Assembly: GCA_002633025.1 (NCBI GenBank)
Contig: NMRB01000432.1
Coordinates: 32,743 to 96,742, forward strand
DNA: 64,000 nt
Origin: Notospermus geniculatus
Lineage: Eukaryota > Nemertea > Pilidiophora > Heteronemertea > Lineidae
Reading direction: 5' to 3'
Numbering within the stretch: position 1 is the stretch's first letter; every line of letters starts with the position of its first letter. A program made the position numbers and the translations under genes. The notes under the pieces were generated by a model, which worked only from the letters and a program-made list of their open reading frames with translations, was not told the DNA's origin and did not search any database. This document shows positions 11,801 through 24,271 of the stretch, piece by piece.

Positions 11801-14800
11801 CTTTCTAAAGAACTTCAAATTACAATTTATCACACCTCAGTAAACAAATTATCAGTTATTTCTTCATGCAAATGCGTAACGTGCTGTGTTGGTTGGACCT
11901 AAGGCTTAAGAGTGGTCAGCGGTCAGCTTGGTGCAGTGGAATGCCTGTCACCAATGAAATCCCGGGTTCAATTCCCAGTCAAGACCCGGCTGTCCTGTAA
12001 TAGAAAGGGGCCAAACGACTCTTATCAACAATGTAGGTTTCCTCCCACACTACATACGAATCACCCAATACATGTATTGTGTAAAGAGCCAATAATGAGC
12101 CACCCAAGGTAAAGTTCATGATTCTCGAGTGAATATTTCAATGAAGTTACACCTCAGGGTCAGTAGACATGGTCCTTGCACCACACCCCATCTAGTGAGT
12201 ACCCAACAACAATGTGAGTGGAGTGATTGGCACACTGCACAGGGTTAGTCTCAAAAACAACTACCAGTGTTATTAGTTAAGATTAATTACTAATTAGTGA
12301 AGAAAGGTAATTAATTAGACGAACCTCTACTTCTTGCTGTGCCTTTAAAATTAGGTAAAGTTCATTTAAGTCAGAATAAACATTATGAAAACAATGAAAA
12401 CTTCACAAAGAAAGATGGAAATGAATTTGATGAAGTGATAACTATTGAAAGGCAGAACCATAACATGCGCCGGCTTATACCTGGGAAGGAGCCCTTAACC
12501 ATACACTGCGATTGAAATTTCCCGTACGGACAAATCAGTAGTAGGGCCCACCGCAAAAGCCATGTGCCAACGAGGAACCCGAAAAACTACCCTGCCTGGT
12601 GGCGGAGCCAGCGCAAGACGAGATATGCCCCTGCTGCACAGCATTGAGGATGTCATAGCTTAGTTTTGCCACGTGACAGTCTTTAAGACACCTTACAGCT
12701 CTTAAGCTTGCAATGTTGTCTGGCAGGTCGTGGGTTCCTCATTGAATTCGAGGGCAAGTTTGTCAATGAAAGTTTATTGCTCGCCAGATCCAAGAACATT
12801 TATTTCAGGAGAAAACCAGGAGTTTAAGCAGCAAGAAGAGGTTAGACAGAATACGAAAAAAATGACTTATTTTGTAACAAAGTCAAAGTGACATGAGGAG
12901 GTAGCAAGGATGTAAGCAATGAATACGTGTTATCGGTAGATTTCACACTCCGTCGAAATGACTGACACCAGGATTTCTAAGTACTTACAAAGTTGTCTAA
13001 ATTTTCTCCATCAAGGTTCAAATTGTCTAGATCTAACTCGAGTTCCATTTCTAAATCTTGAACTTTCTTGGCAGCCTCTGATAAAGGTTTTGGGGGAGCT
13101 TTTGCAGGTTCTGGAGCGGGTACAGCGGCTTTGGGCTCGGGTTGTTTGACCTCGGGTGCAATCTGAACAAAAAGAAATGAAGATATAGAAACTTGCAGCA
13201 GAGGACAACTGAAGCCACAGCAGTCAAGGATGCGGCAGAATTGTGCCTGTTCATGGGACGGCTAAGCATGTTTAGGGAAAGCATGTTGTGGGGAAAACAG
13301 CAGAATCCAGACGACTCAAGTTTCAAAGAGTGGCACTGAATCATAGACTTCTATCTTGTGAGGCCCTGAGTGATCCAATGAATGAAACTTTCCAAGAACT
13401 AGGGATAGTTTCTTGAATGTCATTGGCACAGTCAATTCACTGGCTATATTTGTGTTAATTTCCTAATTGAATAATAATAATTTTTTTTTCAATTCAATTA
13501 CAATCCCTTGAGAAAAAGAGGTGCAACTGAAACACATCGAAAGCATCATGTATCAACCAACAAGGTCTCAATCCAGCTTATGAAATGGACGGTGAACTGA
13601 AAATCAACTGAAAATTGATAGGCAAGCCAAGCAACTGGTCGTTCGAATCTGAGTTGATGGATAACGGTTGGTAATTTGCAACTTCGAAGCCCTAACGGGT
13701 TGTGAGCTATTCACGACTTACTTTTTCTTTTGGAGACGTAGGAGGGGTTGACATGGTCTCAGCCGCCCCCTTCTCATCCCCATCCTCAGGCGGTACGTAT
13801 CTAAATGCACCGGCTTCTTCTGCTGCCAGCATCTCTTCCACTGGCTTTCGTTCGTGATTTGGCTGCAAAGGAACACAAAGTAAGTGAAATGGAGAATACA
13901 AAACATATTTGCCTGACAATGGGGTATATCAAGCAAGCAACAAGTGAACACTCACCGGCACATTTGGATAACTCTTAGCAGGGAGTTTCTTTCTCCTCTG
14001 TGCTCTCAGATATTGCTCCGTCTTGAAACCGTCCTTAATCCCTGGGAACAGGTTCTCATATTCTCCGGGATCAGCTAAAGATTGTGCTGACTTGGTGTTG
14101 ATTTTTCCTAGGCCTTCTCGCCACAGCTTGACAACTCTGAAATGTTGAGAGAGAAAACCATATTTAAAAGACTCGAAGCAGAAAAAGAAGAAAATATCTG
14201 CCTCCTATGAAATTTTGTTCCCATAACACTTGTTGCTTAAACATGTTAAAATTCCACTCCTGTGACAAACCAAAATAAGTCAACTGAAGAAGTTGGTGTA
14301 CCTACCTTGAGACTTCAGATGGAAGGTATGTTCTAGCAAAGAAAGCAGCCTCCGGTAGTCGCCCAGAGCTGATCAGCACGTCTAAACACTTTTCCAGACT
14401 GAAAGATGAATGCAACAATAAGGAAATATGTGTAAGTTTCCATACAGCTGAATTACCGTACCTAAGAAATGACAATGAGTTGGGGTTGTTTTTGTAGCTT
14501 GATATAGGGGCTTTTTATTTGCTATGACGCAGCTTCAGAGGTGCTCCACATTAATTCCAGAAACCATTCTGGGGACTCAACAGCCAGCTCATTCAGTGCT
14601 CATTTTACCCCTTCATACCAGTTGAGAATATGGAAGATCGATCACACCACCTCCTGGTCAGGAGTCCAAGCTACTACTGCACCAAACTCTATGAAGATTT
14701 AAACAAGGATAACCAACACCATTTCACTAAAACTTACTTTCCGAGCAAGAAATATGAGAGGAATGACACGTTGTGTTGCCCGTTGTTTTCCGACCCCTCA

Positions 14801-17800
14801 CCGAGTTTCTGAACCATATCGGCATTGCCGGCAGATGTTGCTAGCAACAACAATCCACCAAAATCCTGCGCCTGGTGTAAACATTCCTGGGCCAATCCAA
14901 ATTCACATTTGCTTGTTGCCAGTTCAGCAAGCTGTTTCCATTTCTGTTCCGATTCGGATTCTTTTGCTATCTGGTATGCTATTTTTAGCTCTCCTAAATT
15001 GAGGGCTAGTTCAAACTTGTGTTCTGGGTCACAGGTGACGGCTAGAGCTTGAGACTTGAATCCCTAGAAGTGAGAAATATGACAATGGGTGAAAATTTAA
15101 AATAGCAAAGTTTACAAAATTTTCACAGGACATTGTTACAGGACAGTAGGCACATGAAATGCCAAACATTTTGCAAAATAATTACCTGTTTTTCCAGGAA
15201 GTGCGCAACTCGCGTTCGTTGCTCTCTGGGAATTGTGGGTAGCACTTTATCAGCCGTCTCAAAGTCCCGCCGCATGACGGCTGTCTGGTACTCTAACACT
15301 GATAGGAGCAGTGAATAGCTAATGACATGCAGTTCCTTGTCGCCAAGGTAGAGGCGGTTGTCTTTTGGAATGTAACCAAGAAGGTACATAACTCTGGAAT
15401 GATAATGAAAACAGATCAGGCAACAGACCCCTGAGCTGTCTTCAGACTCAATATTTGTCATGAGAAATGCAACTGAAGTTAAGGAATAAAACGTACCTGT
15501 CTAAATGTGCAATGGTGACAATTTCACCACCAACGTAATAATTCAGTCTGTTGACACTGTTGGTGAAGATGAAGCAATCCCCAACCCAGAGACCCGTCTT
15601 CACAATTTCTTCTATTTCACCCACAACCTGCAAAAGAAAAAGGAAGTTTTAGTCAACTCTGAAAATGTATCAAATGGAATCTTGTTTCATATATCTGCAC
15701 ACAACCAAAAGAACAGCACCTAAATATGTGACCCGTCACAGCAAAAGCAGTCGCATGTCGCTCAGAAGTTGAGCCTCAACGAACTAAGATGACACCAGGA
15801 GAGAATGGAAGAAATAGATTGTTTCAGATTTCATATAGGCAGACAATATTGAAACTGACAAACATTTGGTCTCAACCTGCCAAGCTCAGAGCGACATGCC
15901 ACTGGTTTTTATGTGATGAGTCACATATATCTACATTAACAAACTGGCTGATGCAACTGAGAGGGACACCACTTTATACATACGTCGAAGGCCGACTCAA
16001 TTCCATCTTCAGTTATGCCTTCTTTTGTTTCCTTGGCTTGGGCAGCAGCTTCCTGGGAGTAGCGGAGGATGAAGAAGGACTCCTCAGTGGCTATACACAA
16101 CAACTCGCCACTCTCATTCCAATAGACCTAAATGAAAGAGAATTATGAAGTTAACTGATGTGTGGACCACTCTTCTTCTTTGCACAATTTGAAATTCGCC
16201 TGCAGAAGATTTTTGTCTACTCACTGCTTTTGGTGTGATTTCTATCCGCCGTACCAGATCTGTGGTTTCCCATTCATAGAATGCCAAACCACCAACAGAC
16301 TTCACCCCCAGCATGAAGCCACCATATATACCTAGAGATGGAAAACAATTGGCATCATTGTACAACATCATTGTGCAACAAACAGATCTTCGGGTTTTGA
16401 GAGTTCCTACTCATGTATGAACCCTACCTAATGTAGTTTCTGCAAGTCTTACATTACCAGGCAGTACCAGGGCCATTGCGGCATATGCTTTCAACAACTC
16501 AACATGTTTTCTCACCTTCTGCGCCGAAGTCTGGCTTGAATGACTTCTGCTCTTTGAAATTTTTGAATATTTTGACCATGCTGCTCCCCTCTCTGATGGC
16601 ATACACAGATGAATCTTGTGACCAGACAAATTCCTGTGCAGAGCCAAAACTTTTATTTCGGAGTGCCATGGCTGTGTAGATTATGTACTCTCCATCGCCG
16701 CACACTACAACAAACCTGAAAAGAGGAAGATGATAAAATGGAGAAGGTGTCCATCAGATAACCTTGCCTTTAAACTTATACTTGAACTGAAAAGTGGCAC
16801 CAAACCACCTGGAAGCACTTCATACTGACAAGCAGTGGTAAGCGAACTTTTTTTAGTGGCATACCTTCCGTTAGGGTTATGGCAAATATTCTGAGGGTAG
16901 ACTTCACAACTTCCCATGTCCTTCACAGCAAGACTGAGCCGCTCGCCATCCTTTACTTCCTGGTCAACCAAAGCTTTGATATTGGCTTGTTGGATCTCGG
17001 CATGTTTTGCCCAGATGATTTTACCATTGCTGTCCATAGACATGGCGGGTTCTTCACGCCCAAGCTGAAAAACGGGTACAATTGTAAGAAACTAAGTCAG
17101 ACTTCGACAGACCACCATAATGTCAAACCTACAAGGTCTGAAAAGCAAATCACTGGAGCCATATTTCAATTGACTGGACTTGATGCTGCAGTAAGCAATG
17201 ATCTCCACAAACTTCCACATCAACCATGTCTACCAAAATACACTGGAATTCCTTCTGTAGCTCCAAACCCTTACCTTGATCATAATGCTGCCCTCATCAT
17301 ATCCAAGGGCAACATTATTAGACCCCTTCCTGCTCGAGATTGTCCACACTCTCTCCAAACCATAATTTAGTGTACTCTCCAACCGATAAGTGTTAGCATG
17401 CCATATTCGCACGGTGCCATCCTCAGAACCTGTCATGATGATAGGCAGTTCTGGGTGGAATGCAACTGCAGAGATGTTTTGGGCATGACCCTCCAGAGTC
17501 TGGACACAGGTTTTGTTCTGGAATTGTAAATGGATGGTCACTGAAGGTTTAAGACAAGAGGAAGGAATGGTCATTTTCACACAAGAGTGCTCCCCACGGA
17601 AAAATGAGAATGACTACTTCAAAGACACCCATAACATGGAGGAAGACCTCCAAAATGTTGTAAACTAACCTGGTAATCCCATATTTTCACAAGCCTGTCA
17701 TCAGCTCCAGAGATAAGGTAAGGTTTGTCACCACCTGTGTAGTAGTCAACACAGTTCACACCTTTCTCATGTCCTTCAAGGGTGAAGTTGGGTGTGGGTG

Positions 17801-19826
17801 ACCCAAGTTGCCAGACCTGGGAATCAATAGAGCAAACAGTATAAACATAATGATCTCTGAAGTTTTCAGTGCCAAGACCCTCATCGCCAAGAATGACAAG
17901 TCATTTAATTTGCCAAAGACATGCTTTGCCTTCCTGAAACTTCAGTGATAGTTGTCAAAAGTCCCACAGACAAAATCTGCTTCATTTCAATATCAATTTT
18001 TGCCTTGGAGATCTCTCTCTCTCTCACCTTGACTGTCCTGTCCAGAGATGCACTGGCAAATGTGTTGTTGTCTTTTGGATTGATAACTATCTGCATGACA
18101 TAGTGGGTATGTCCCTCGAATACCTGTGTGCATGTCCATTTCTTATCCCAATCCCACAACTTAATCAACATGTCATCTGAAATAAGGACATGGTAATATT
18201 TTAGAACACACATTAGAGAAGGCATAGGAATGTGACTCAAAGTGATGAACACTATTGGTACTCTACTTACCACTACTAGTTAGAATGTAAGGCTGAGTGG
18301 GGTGAACGGCAATTGCACGGAGGTAATCAGAATGGGCTTCATACTGATGAACACGCTCTAGTGTATTGTAGTTGAATACACGCACACTCATATCATCCTG
18401 GAAGAAACAATCATACATAACTTAGCAAATGACAAAATTGAGGATGACTTTTTAAACATTATGAAGTAATTCTGAAAATCTACAGCTCTAGCTGCTTCAT
18501 TAATACATGTATCTGACTGTTGCTGATAAATACACTGTAGATCTGTACCAGTTGTCGAAAGGAAGTTCGGGATTCGGGCAGGAGTTGACTTCTTGGAAAG
18601 GCCTTTGGAATGGCTTCATTCTTATTACAGGAACAATGGAGATCAATACTTACTGATCCTGTGACCACCCAATTCTTCCTTGCAACAAACTTTGCAGCCC
18701 TAACAGGCAGGTCACAGACCTCAAACGATTTGATAAGTTGCTGAAGAAGAAGAAACAAACCATATATACTCCACCATTTGTAGCAAGTTTATGGCTGAAG
18801 CTGGTAGGCCTACAAAATGAAATGGTGAGACAGGAGAAATGGAAGGAACTACCATGCTACAAACACTAACCTGGCTCTCATGATTCCAGATGTGGACATT
18901 ACCATTGTACAAACTTGCCAACATCCATGGTTCTGTCGGATGAAGATCAACACACTTCACTCGATCAGAACGAGCGGAGAGTTTTCGCTTGATGTCTAAC
19001 CTCAGTGGCTGGAAAAGACAGCAAATGAACCAATCACAAATCAGTCAATATTATCTTTTTATCTTTGACCTAATTAATTCCCAGATGATGCCTCGTCTTC
19101 ACTTTTTTCATAAGTTCTCCACAAGTTCAATATTGTCATGATGTAAAAGATGTAGGGTTAGGCCTAACTGCGACAATACTTCGACAACAATAACAAAATA
19201 GGCCTATAGATAGACCCCTTGCGCTTATCAGCCCAGGGTGTAAACATTAACCTCGCCCTAGGGGGCCTAATGCATTTGTACAGTTGGCTCCTGTGCTTAC
19301 CGTCGGCACAATGCACTAGGCCCAAGGTTTGTTGACACCTTCTGGCTGTAATGGCCGACTTGCGCAAGTGGTCTATTGCACAGCATCAAGCATGCTTCCT
19401 TGCGAAACGAGAGGTCACCCGATGATTGGCGATTGTCACATTTTGTGGTCATGGTGGTGAGGGGATTGGTCAATTTTTATTATTGGCACGCCTAAATTGA
19501 TGAATTCCATCATGAGATGCCAACACAGTGCGACATTTGGTTCAGGCCTGGTGCCAAGCTTGAGAGGCCAATCTGTCGTGTACATATCACAGTGCATTGC
19601 ATATGACACCCTGTACATTTTCACTCCAAGCAAGAAGTCTGCCGGTGAAAACGGCGTTTTTAGAACGCCAAAAAACACCTGCGAAAGTAGATATCCCTTG
19701 AATAAATCGGTACATAGGATTCGGGATAAACTGAAATTTCGGGCCCTAGTAATGAAATATCATGATCTTCATCACGGATCGGAAAATATGCATTTAATCA
19801 ACAGAAACAAGGTTGCTTCTCACCAT
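8845..19826 (-). CDS. COPB2: COPB2, coatomer subunit beta' (beta'-COP), 19 coding exons
   Basis: Exons in transcript order: 19826-19824, 19008-18871, 18740-18654, 18397-18271, 18176-18028, 17816-17670, 17517-17275, 17064-16865, 16715-16516, 16331-16225, 16127-15984, 15627-15497, 15393-15186, 15063-14738, 14398-14306, 14136-13956, 13862-13722, 13162-12989 and 8880-8845. They sum to 2835 nt, 944 residues (human 906), with all phases consistent. The product is the COPI coat subunit that binds di-lysine retrieval signals and partners alpha-COP on Golgi-derived vesicles. The N-terminal WD40 propellers carry [28 protein letters not shown] and [13 protein letters not shown]; an alpha-solenoid follows (from about residue 590), with the acidic tail NLDEDLLED at the end. 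Exon 1 codes only for the initiator Met, split as ATG|GTGAG, as I recall for vertebrate COPB2. The last intron is 4.1 kb and full of mobile elements. Confidence 0.96.
9801..10365. mobile_element. Middle nested element, hAT-like ends
   Basis: The ends are CAGGGTCGGATCC and GGATCCGGCCCTG, a 13 bp inverted repeat with one mismatch, flanked by CTTAT on both sides (9796-9800 and 10366-10370). CAGGG-type termini resemble hAT elements, but hAT usually makes 8 bp duplications, so the superfamily is uncertain. No transposase is present. Confidence 0.75.
9864..10157. mobile_element. Inner nested element
   Basis: A perfect 16 bp terminal inverted repeat, CAAGGGCGTAGGCTGG at 9864-9879 and CCAGCCTACGCCCTTG at 10142-10157, is flanked by GTACG on both sides. 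Subterminal copies of AGCGGAACTCTC lie at both ends in direct orientation. Non-coding. It sits inside the middle element, so it inserted later. Confidence 0.8.
11913..12075 (+). repeat. tRNA-derived SINE, plus strand
   Basis: A-box-like AGCTTGGTGCAGTGGAATGC and B-box GGGTTCAATTCCC are spaced as in a tRNA gene. A body follows, ending with GGTTTCCTCCCAC. It lies in the last COPB2 intron, antisense to the gene. Confidence 0.65.
14540..14690 (-). repeat. Degraded SINE-like repeat in a COPB2 intron
   Basis: It shares TTCCAGAAACCATTCTGGGG-like sequence and CCAGTTGAGAATA with the element at 4666-4835. The tRNA-like head is eroded (near 14650-14690, CTACTGCACCAAACTC). Assignment is tentative. Confidence 0.4.
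15724..15939. repeat. MITE with TATGTGACCCGTCAC ends
   Basis: Left end TATGTGACCCGTCACAGC and right end ATGAGTCACATA form inverted repeats. Further in, GCATGTCGCTCAGAAG on the left mirrors CAGAGCGACATGC on the right. A relative is at 53947-54160, and end-only copies start at about 26424 and 28978. The element lies in a COPB2 intron. Confidence 0.75.
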
Positions 19827-20457
19827 TTTTCACGGTGTTGGACTCACATACGTGGCCTGGCTTACTGCGCATGTCAGAAAGAAAGTTGAAAACACGAACG
19901 ACGGAAAGCGGACTGAAACCGAGTGGGCGAACAATATCTTCAGTATCACTCATCAATCAAGTCACATAATCCACTCAAATCGCACATATGATGTTACATC
20001 ATCCAATTACAGTCTGAAAGCCTGTGATTTTACTGGATATTCCATCACTTCTCTTTTTCACTGTCGAAGACCCGGCAGATGCAGGTGCGCTGGCGTCTGG
20101 ATTTTCGTTGAAGCCAGCTTCACCGACGCGTCACATGACCCGAATTCCACAAAATGGCAGACTGAAAAGAGCACGAAATTCCGATTTGTCCTGAAATAAA
20201 TGATTATTTCATTGTATAAGGGAACATCTAAAATGTAAAAACTGGTTGTTAGTCTCAAGAATAGCATCTGTGGCTTCACGAGAATGAAAAATTCTTCTAA
20301 TTCTATGGACGGATTGTGCATGCGCAGCATTTGATGAAATTGTTGACATTGGCAACCAAACTGTGTCTTCACTGACTGTGCATCCTGTGTACATCACACT
20401 GTACATTTTCTGCATACAGATAGGCAATAAAGAAGCCCTCCTCCAAACTCTGCCATA
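19827..20457. promoter_or_regulatory. Head-to-head COPB2 / TMEM107 promoter region
   Basis: The two start codons are 631 bp apart on opposite strands with no gene between them. The region around 20060-20170 is relatively GC-rich and contains CpGs, consistent with a shared promoter core. The only regulatory motif I can name is an imperfect X-box nearer TMEM107. Transcription starts are not visible from sequence alone. Confidence 0.55.
20342..20356 (+). promoter_or_regulatory. X-box-like motif upstream of TMEM107
   Basis: GTTGACATTGGCAAC has two X-box half-sites with a 3-base spacer, 102 bp before the TMEM107 start. The right half GGCAAC is perfect; the left half GTTGAC has an A where Y is expected. 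The location before a ciliary gene raises plausibility. Confidence 0.4.
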
Positions 20458-23245
20458 ATGTCATCCTCACTCAATGGATTGGTGCCTACAAGATTTCTGT
20501 GTCTCACGGCACACTTAGTCATGACAATAATGATATTTTGGGTTCGGGTGAGTGTTCTTTGTTTTTAGCCCGTTGCCGTTGGTGCTAGCCCATTAGGCCT
20601 AGTTTGCTGGGAATTCACTGCCACACAATCCTTTTGAAATCAGGCCTTTCCGTTTGACGGGCGCGAAAATGTATGCGCTTCGCAAACAATTGGATTTCTA
20701 TTGTTTGCGAGGCGCATGCATTTTCGCGCCCGTCAAACGGAAAGGCCTGTGAAATACGTATATGTACATTTCCTATTCTCTTCACAGTTACCCGACCATC
20801 ATCATAAAGAACTCATGTAAAAATAAAAATGTAGGTTTAGGCCTACACACATATAACGATCTCTTGTGTTTTTTTCTAGGAATACAATGTGAGAGCAAGC
20901 CTTGGAGGTGGTTACTCACAAGAACAATATACAGCTAAGGATACAGAGTAAGTAAATAGTTGAGAAACTTAATGGCTCTTTCCTCAGAAATGCCCCTGAT
21001 TTTCCACATCTTGCCAATGAGGAACCGCAGAATGAGTGTAACCCAACTGATATTTATAGTGTCCTTAAAAATTGCCTGGCAGCGGAACAAAAAATTCATA
21101 AACTTGGTGCATGGATGCTCGGAGAATTCTATGTTGATCTTCTATTCGAATATGTTATTTTATATTCTCTTTTCAGGCTCATTATTGGTTTATCAGTGGC
21201 GCTAGGACTATTTCTAATAGAGTTTATAGGTTTCTTTGGAGGGATCTCCATGTTCATGCATTCTCAAGGTCTTATCTGTATCCTTTAATTCACTTGATTT
21301 CAATAATGGGGTCGGACCCAACTTTTCAGAAAATGAAAATAAGTATTAAAGTAAAGAGAAGGACCTAAGAAAGTTCATCTACGCGTATCTCTTCCAATTA
21401 CATCAATCACTCATTTGTTTCTTCATATCATTGACTAAAATTCTGAATACTAGCCCTACTAAAAGCCAAGAAGTAGTAGAATCGATACCATATCATCTTG
21501 AAATGTTGGTCACTTCGCCATCCGATTACGCTACACAAGAGAGAGAGTGTAGTCCGAAGGCATAGCGTTGACATTACCCTTGAAGGTTCAAGATGAACCA
21601 TTTCACTTTTTCACTTATTAATTATTAAGCAAGTGACATGACCATTGTGTTCTTGCCCTCTTTAATTAGTTTGACCCAAGTGATATGATTTTCTTTATAA
21701 TTCTTTTTCTATGTTGATGTCTTGTTTTTCCTCTTCTGTTTTTTTGTTGTACCTTCTCTCTCACTATTTCTGAATTGCACCAGTGTGCTTGTTTGGAGTG
21801 TGGCATGCATGTCGTGTGTTAAATCATGTGAAGTTGCATTAGTATTTGCTTACACCATCTGCCCCATGTCTTGTTAGTGCATTGGCTACAGTGAGAGTTT
21901 TGCTATGAAGTGTTCTGCTTGTACTGAAGTTAGAACTTAGAGCTGGGACTGGGGGATAAAGATGTGACTTTGACCCCCAGCTCCCGGCCGGCAGTCTGAG
22001 CATGTTTTGCATGTACAATGTAGTCAGAATCGCTAGTTTGGTGCATTTTTCGTGAGGAGACCAGTAGAACAGAAGTATCCTTTTTGTGGTCAGTGATGTT
22101 TCTGGTGATGGGTCTCGTTTTCAGGGCTGGATTGCATTGTTTTGATAAATATATTTAGTGATTTAGTGGGCCTAAATTCAAATTTGCAGTCTCTCAAAAT
22201 GCATGAATCTGACATAAGTTAATTCAGATGTATTGAACTTGATATTTGCCAGCTTTTGTCCCAAATTTGCATGGTGTCAGCACATTGTTTGATGGAGCAG
22301 GGCTTGTGGCGTTGATGTGTTTGGCTTGAACTGTTTGTTGCAGATGCCTGCAGTTGTTATTGTTGCTGATAAGAGTTTTTCCAGACTTCTTGGGATTTTG
22401 GGATTCATCAGATCTCTGTCCAAGCCACTGTGCTTTAGCTATGGTGGTTATTGCAACCCTGAAGTTCAAATTGCATGAAATACAAGAAACTTATGCTGTA
22501 ATTTGGGAAGTTTTTAAAACTATCCAACCAATATTACATATCTGTTGACAATTTGATATTCTGGGCCTACAGAGTGTTGCCAGTGGATGTTGTGTTGAAG
22601 GATGGTGACACCATTTGTGATGCTCTGAAGTGTTTGTCCTTTCTGTGTTGAAGCGTCTTGTGTGGCTTAATGTCTTCACTCTGTTGATAGTTTAGTTCTT
22701 CATGAAGTCTTTATCAGATGATTCATAGTGCTCATTTGTTAGTTGTGCATAACTAAAATGAGCCCAAGTTTGCCTGAGCCCAAGTTTGCCCGAGTGCACA
22801 TTCCAACACCATCCGAAATACCGGTAATCTCTTGGAACAGCCCCGCCCCCGTTTGAACTCAACGTCATATCTTTTGTCATCCTGTTTGAAAAGTCTAAAA
22901 TTAAGCACACTGTCTCTCTGTGTGATTGTTACCTTTAACTTAAAAAATACAGTTAGTTTCCAATTACAGGAAAACATAAATTCCTGATTTTGAGGACAAG
23001 CTTGCTTTTTACGATGGGATGGCAGTAAAGATTGTTCATCGACATTTTGGTCATCAGTCTTGTTCCTTAACTCTTTATCAGCCATTGCCGCTCACTGCTC
23101 AGCTGCCGTATCCCTGACCTACTTCCTCTTTGAACAGTGGGATGTATCGCAGTACTGGTGGGTATTCGGATTCTGCAGCTGCGTTCCAGGAGTACTGGAA
23201 ATCATCATCTGGATAGCAGTCCTTGGATTTAAACGCAGATTTTAG
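20458..23245 (+). CDS. TMEM107: TMEM107, ciliary transition-zone membrane protein (4 exons)
   Basis: Exons 20458-20547, 20880-20947, 21177-21277 and 23082-23245 join in phase to 140 residues, the same length as human TMEM107. Matches include LVPTRFL and TAHLV at the N-terminus, LSVALGLFLIEFIGFFGGISMF in the middle and the exon 4 block beginning SIAAHCSAAVSLTYFLFE. Four hydrophobic segments fit the tetraspan family fold. In vertebrates TMEM107 belongs to the MKS module at the ciliary transition zone, where it helps gate membrane proteins; human defects cause Meckel and Joubert syndromes. It is divergent from COPB2. Intron 1 carries a near-perfect 50 bp hairpin. A second version of exon 4 lies downstream at 24617. 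Confidence 0.95.
20641..20749. repeat. Near-perfect 50 bp hairpin in TMEM107 intron 1
   Basis: Arms 20641-20690 and 20700-20749 pair at about 48 of 50 positions around a 9-base loop. The outer end is CAGGCCTTTCCGTTTGACGG. The transcribed RNA would form a strong stem-loop. It is most likely a young palindromic MITE. Confidence 0.9.
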
Positions 23246-23470
23246 AGGAGCATGGACCTGGTCCATAATATGCAGCTTTCATTAACTTCACTTGTTACCG
23301 TCCAGTGACTCACATTCAAGTGCAGGATTTTACTGCGCTGCTTTTAGCTAGTATCAGAGGGACAGATCAGTTAGCATGGAAAGTAGTACAGATAATACTT
23401 TATAGCTGATTTGACAAGGTTGTGGGTCCTTCAATTCAGTTGCCAGACCAGTACTACATGTACATGGTGG

Positions 23471-23476
23471 AATAAA
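23471..23476 (+). terminator. TMEM107 poly(A) signal after exon 4
   Basis: AATAAA lies 226 bases after the TMEM107 stop. It would end the standard transcript before exon 4b. Confidence 0.6.
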
Positions 23477-24271
23477 GTGATCTTTGTGCGATCGGTGAGA
23501 TTGCCGTGATGTGTTGTTAATCAAGGTCTTCTCAAATGAGGACTCGAGATTAAAACATTGGCTCATATCTCATAATGAGATTTAGCTCTTCAAATGTAGC
23601 GATGGAAGACCCGGATAGGGAGACACCTTGTTACTTGTATATATAGCAACAAGTTGAAAAGGGGTAACCAAATCTTAGGCTCAGCAGATATAACTTTCGC
23701 CAATCCACAGGAAGTTAACAAACAAGTAACTTTTGAACACCTTGTATGAAGACCCGTTATCTACAGTTATGACAGTCTTTGGCAGTCAAGAGGTGAGAGC
23801 TCAATTAAATTGATACTTTTCTGTTTGTTGATTTGGGTACACATACCCAGTATACAGTTGTGGATAGCATAGCAGCCTCTATTTCCGAGTGAAATGTGCC
23901 CATACTAGGTGCTTGAAGTCATACAAGAAAGCAGTAGGAATAGAAAGATGTACATAGTTGATTGCAGGGAATGTTTTAGAAATAAAGTTTTTTTGTAAGT
24001 TTCTCCACGTTGTTATCTTATTCTCTGTCTTGTGTGGTGGTGAGCGAGATTGAAATTGATGATTGCGTGTGTGTTGATTACCTGCATCTTTGCTTTTCTC
24101 TATTTTTTTGCACATCAAATTGATTTTTTTTGTTCACGGCAAATTAAAGAGCCGAATATCAAATGCAGCCTCACAAACATATTGTTTTGAAAAGGATGTT
24201 ATTTAGGACTCCAATAGGCAATCTGGGCTGCTGTCCACAGAGTCCCTATCCATGTTGATAGTTTCGACAAA

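Noticed and set aside
12440-12720. Possible structured RNA in a GC-richer intronic stretch
   Set aside because: No snRNA, snoRNA box pair or 5S motif could be identified.
16879-17370. 163-codon plus-strand ORF
   Set aside because: Antisense to COPB2 exons 7 and 8 and the intron between them; no family resemblance.
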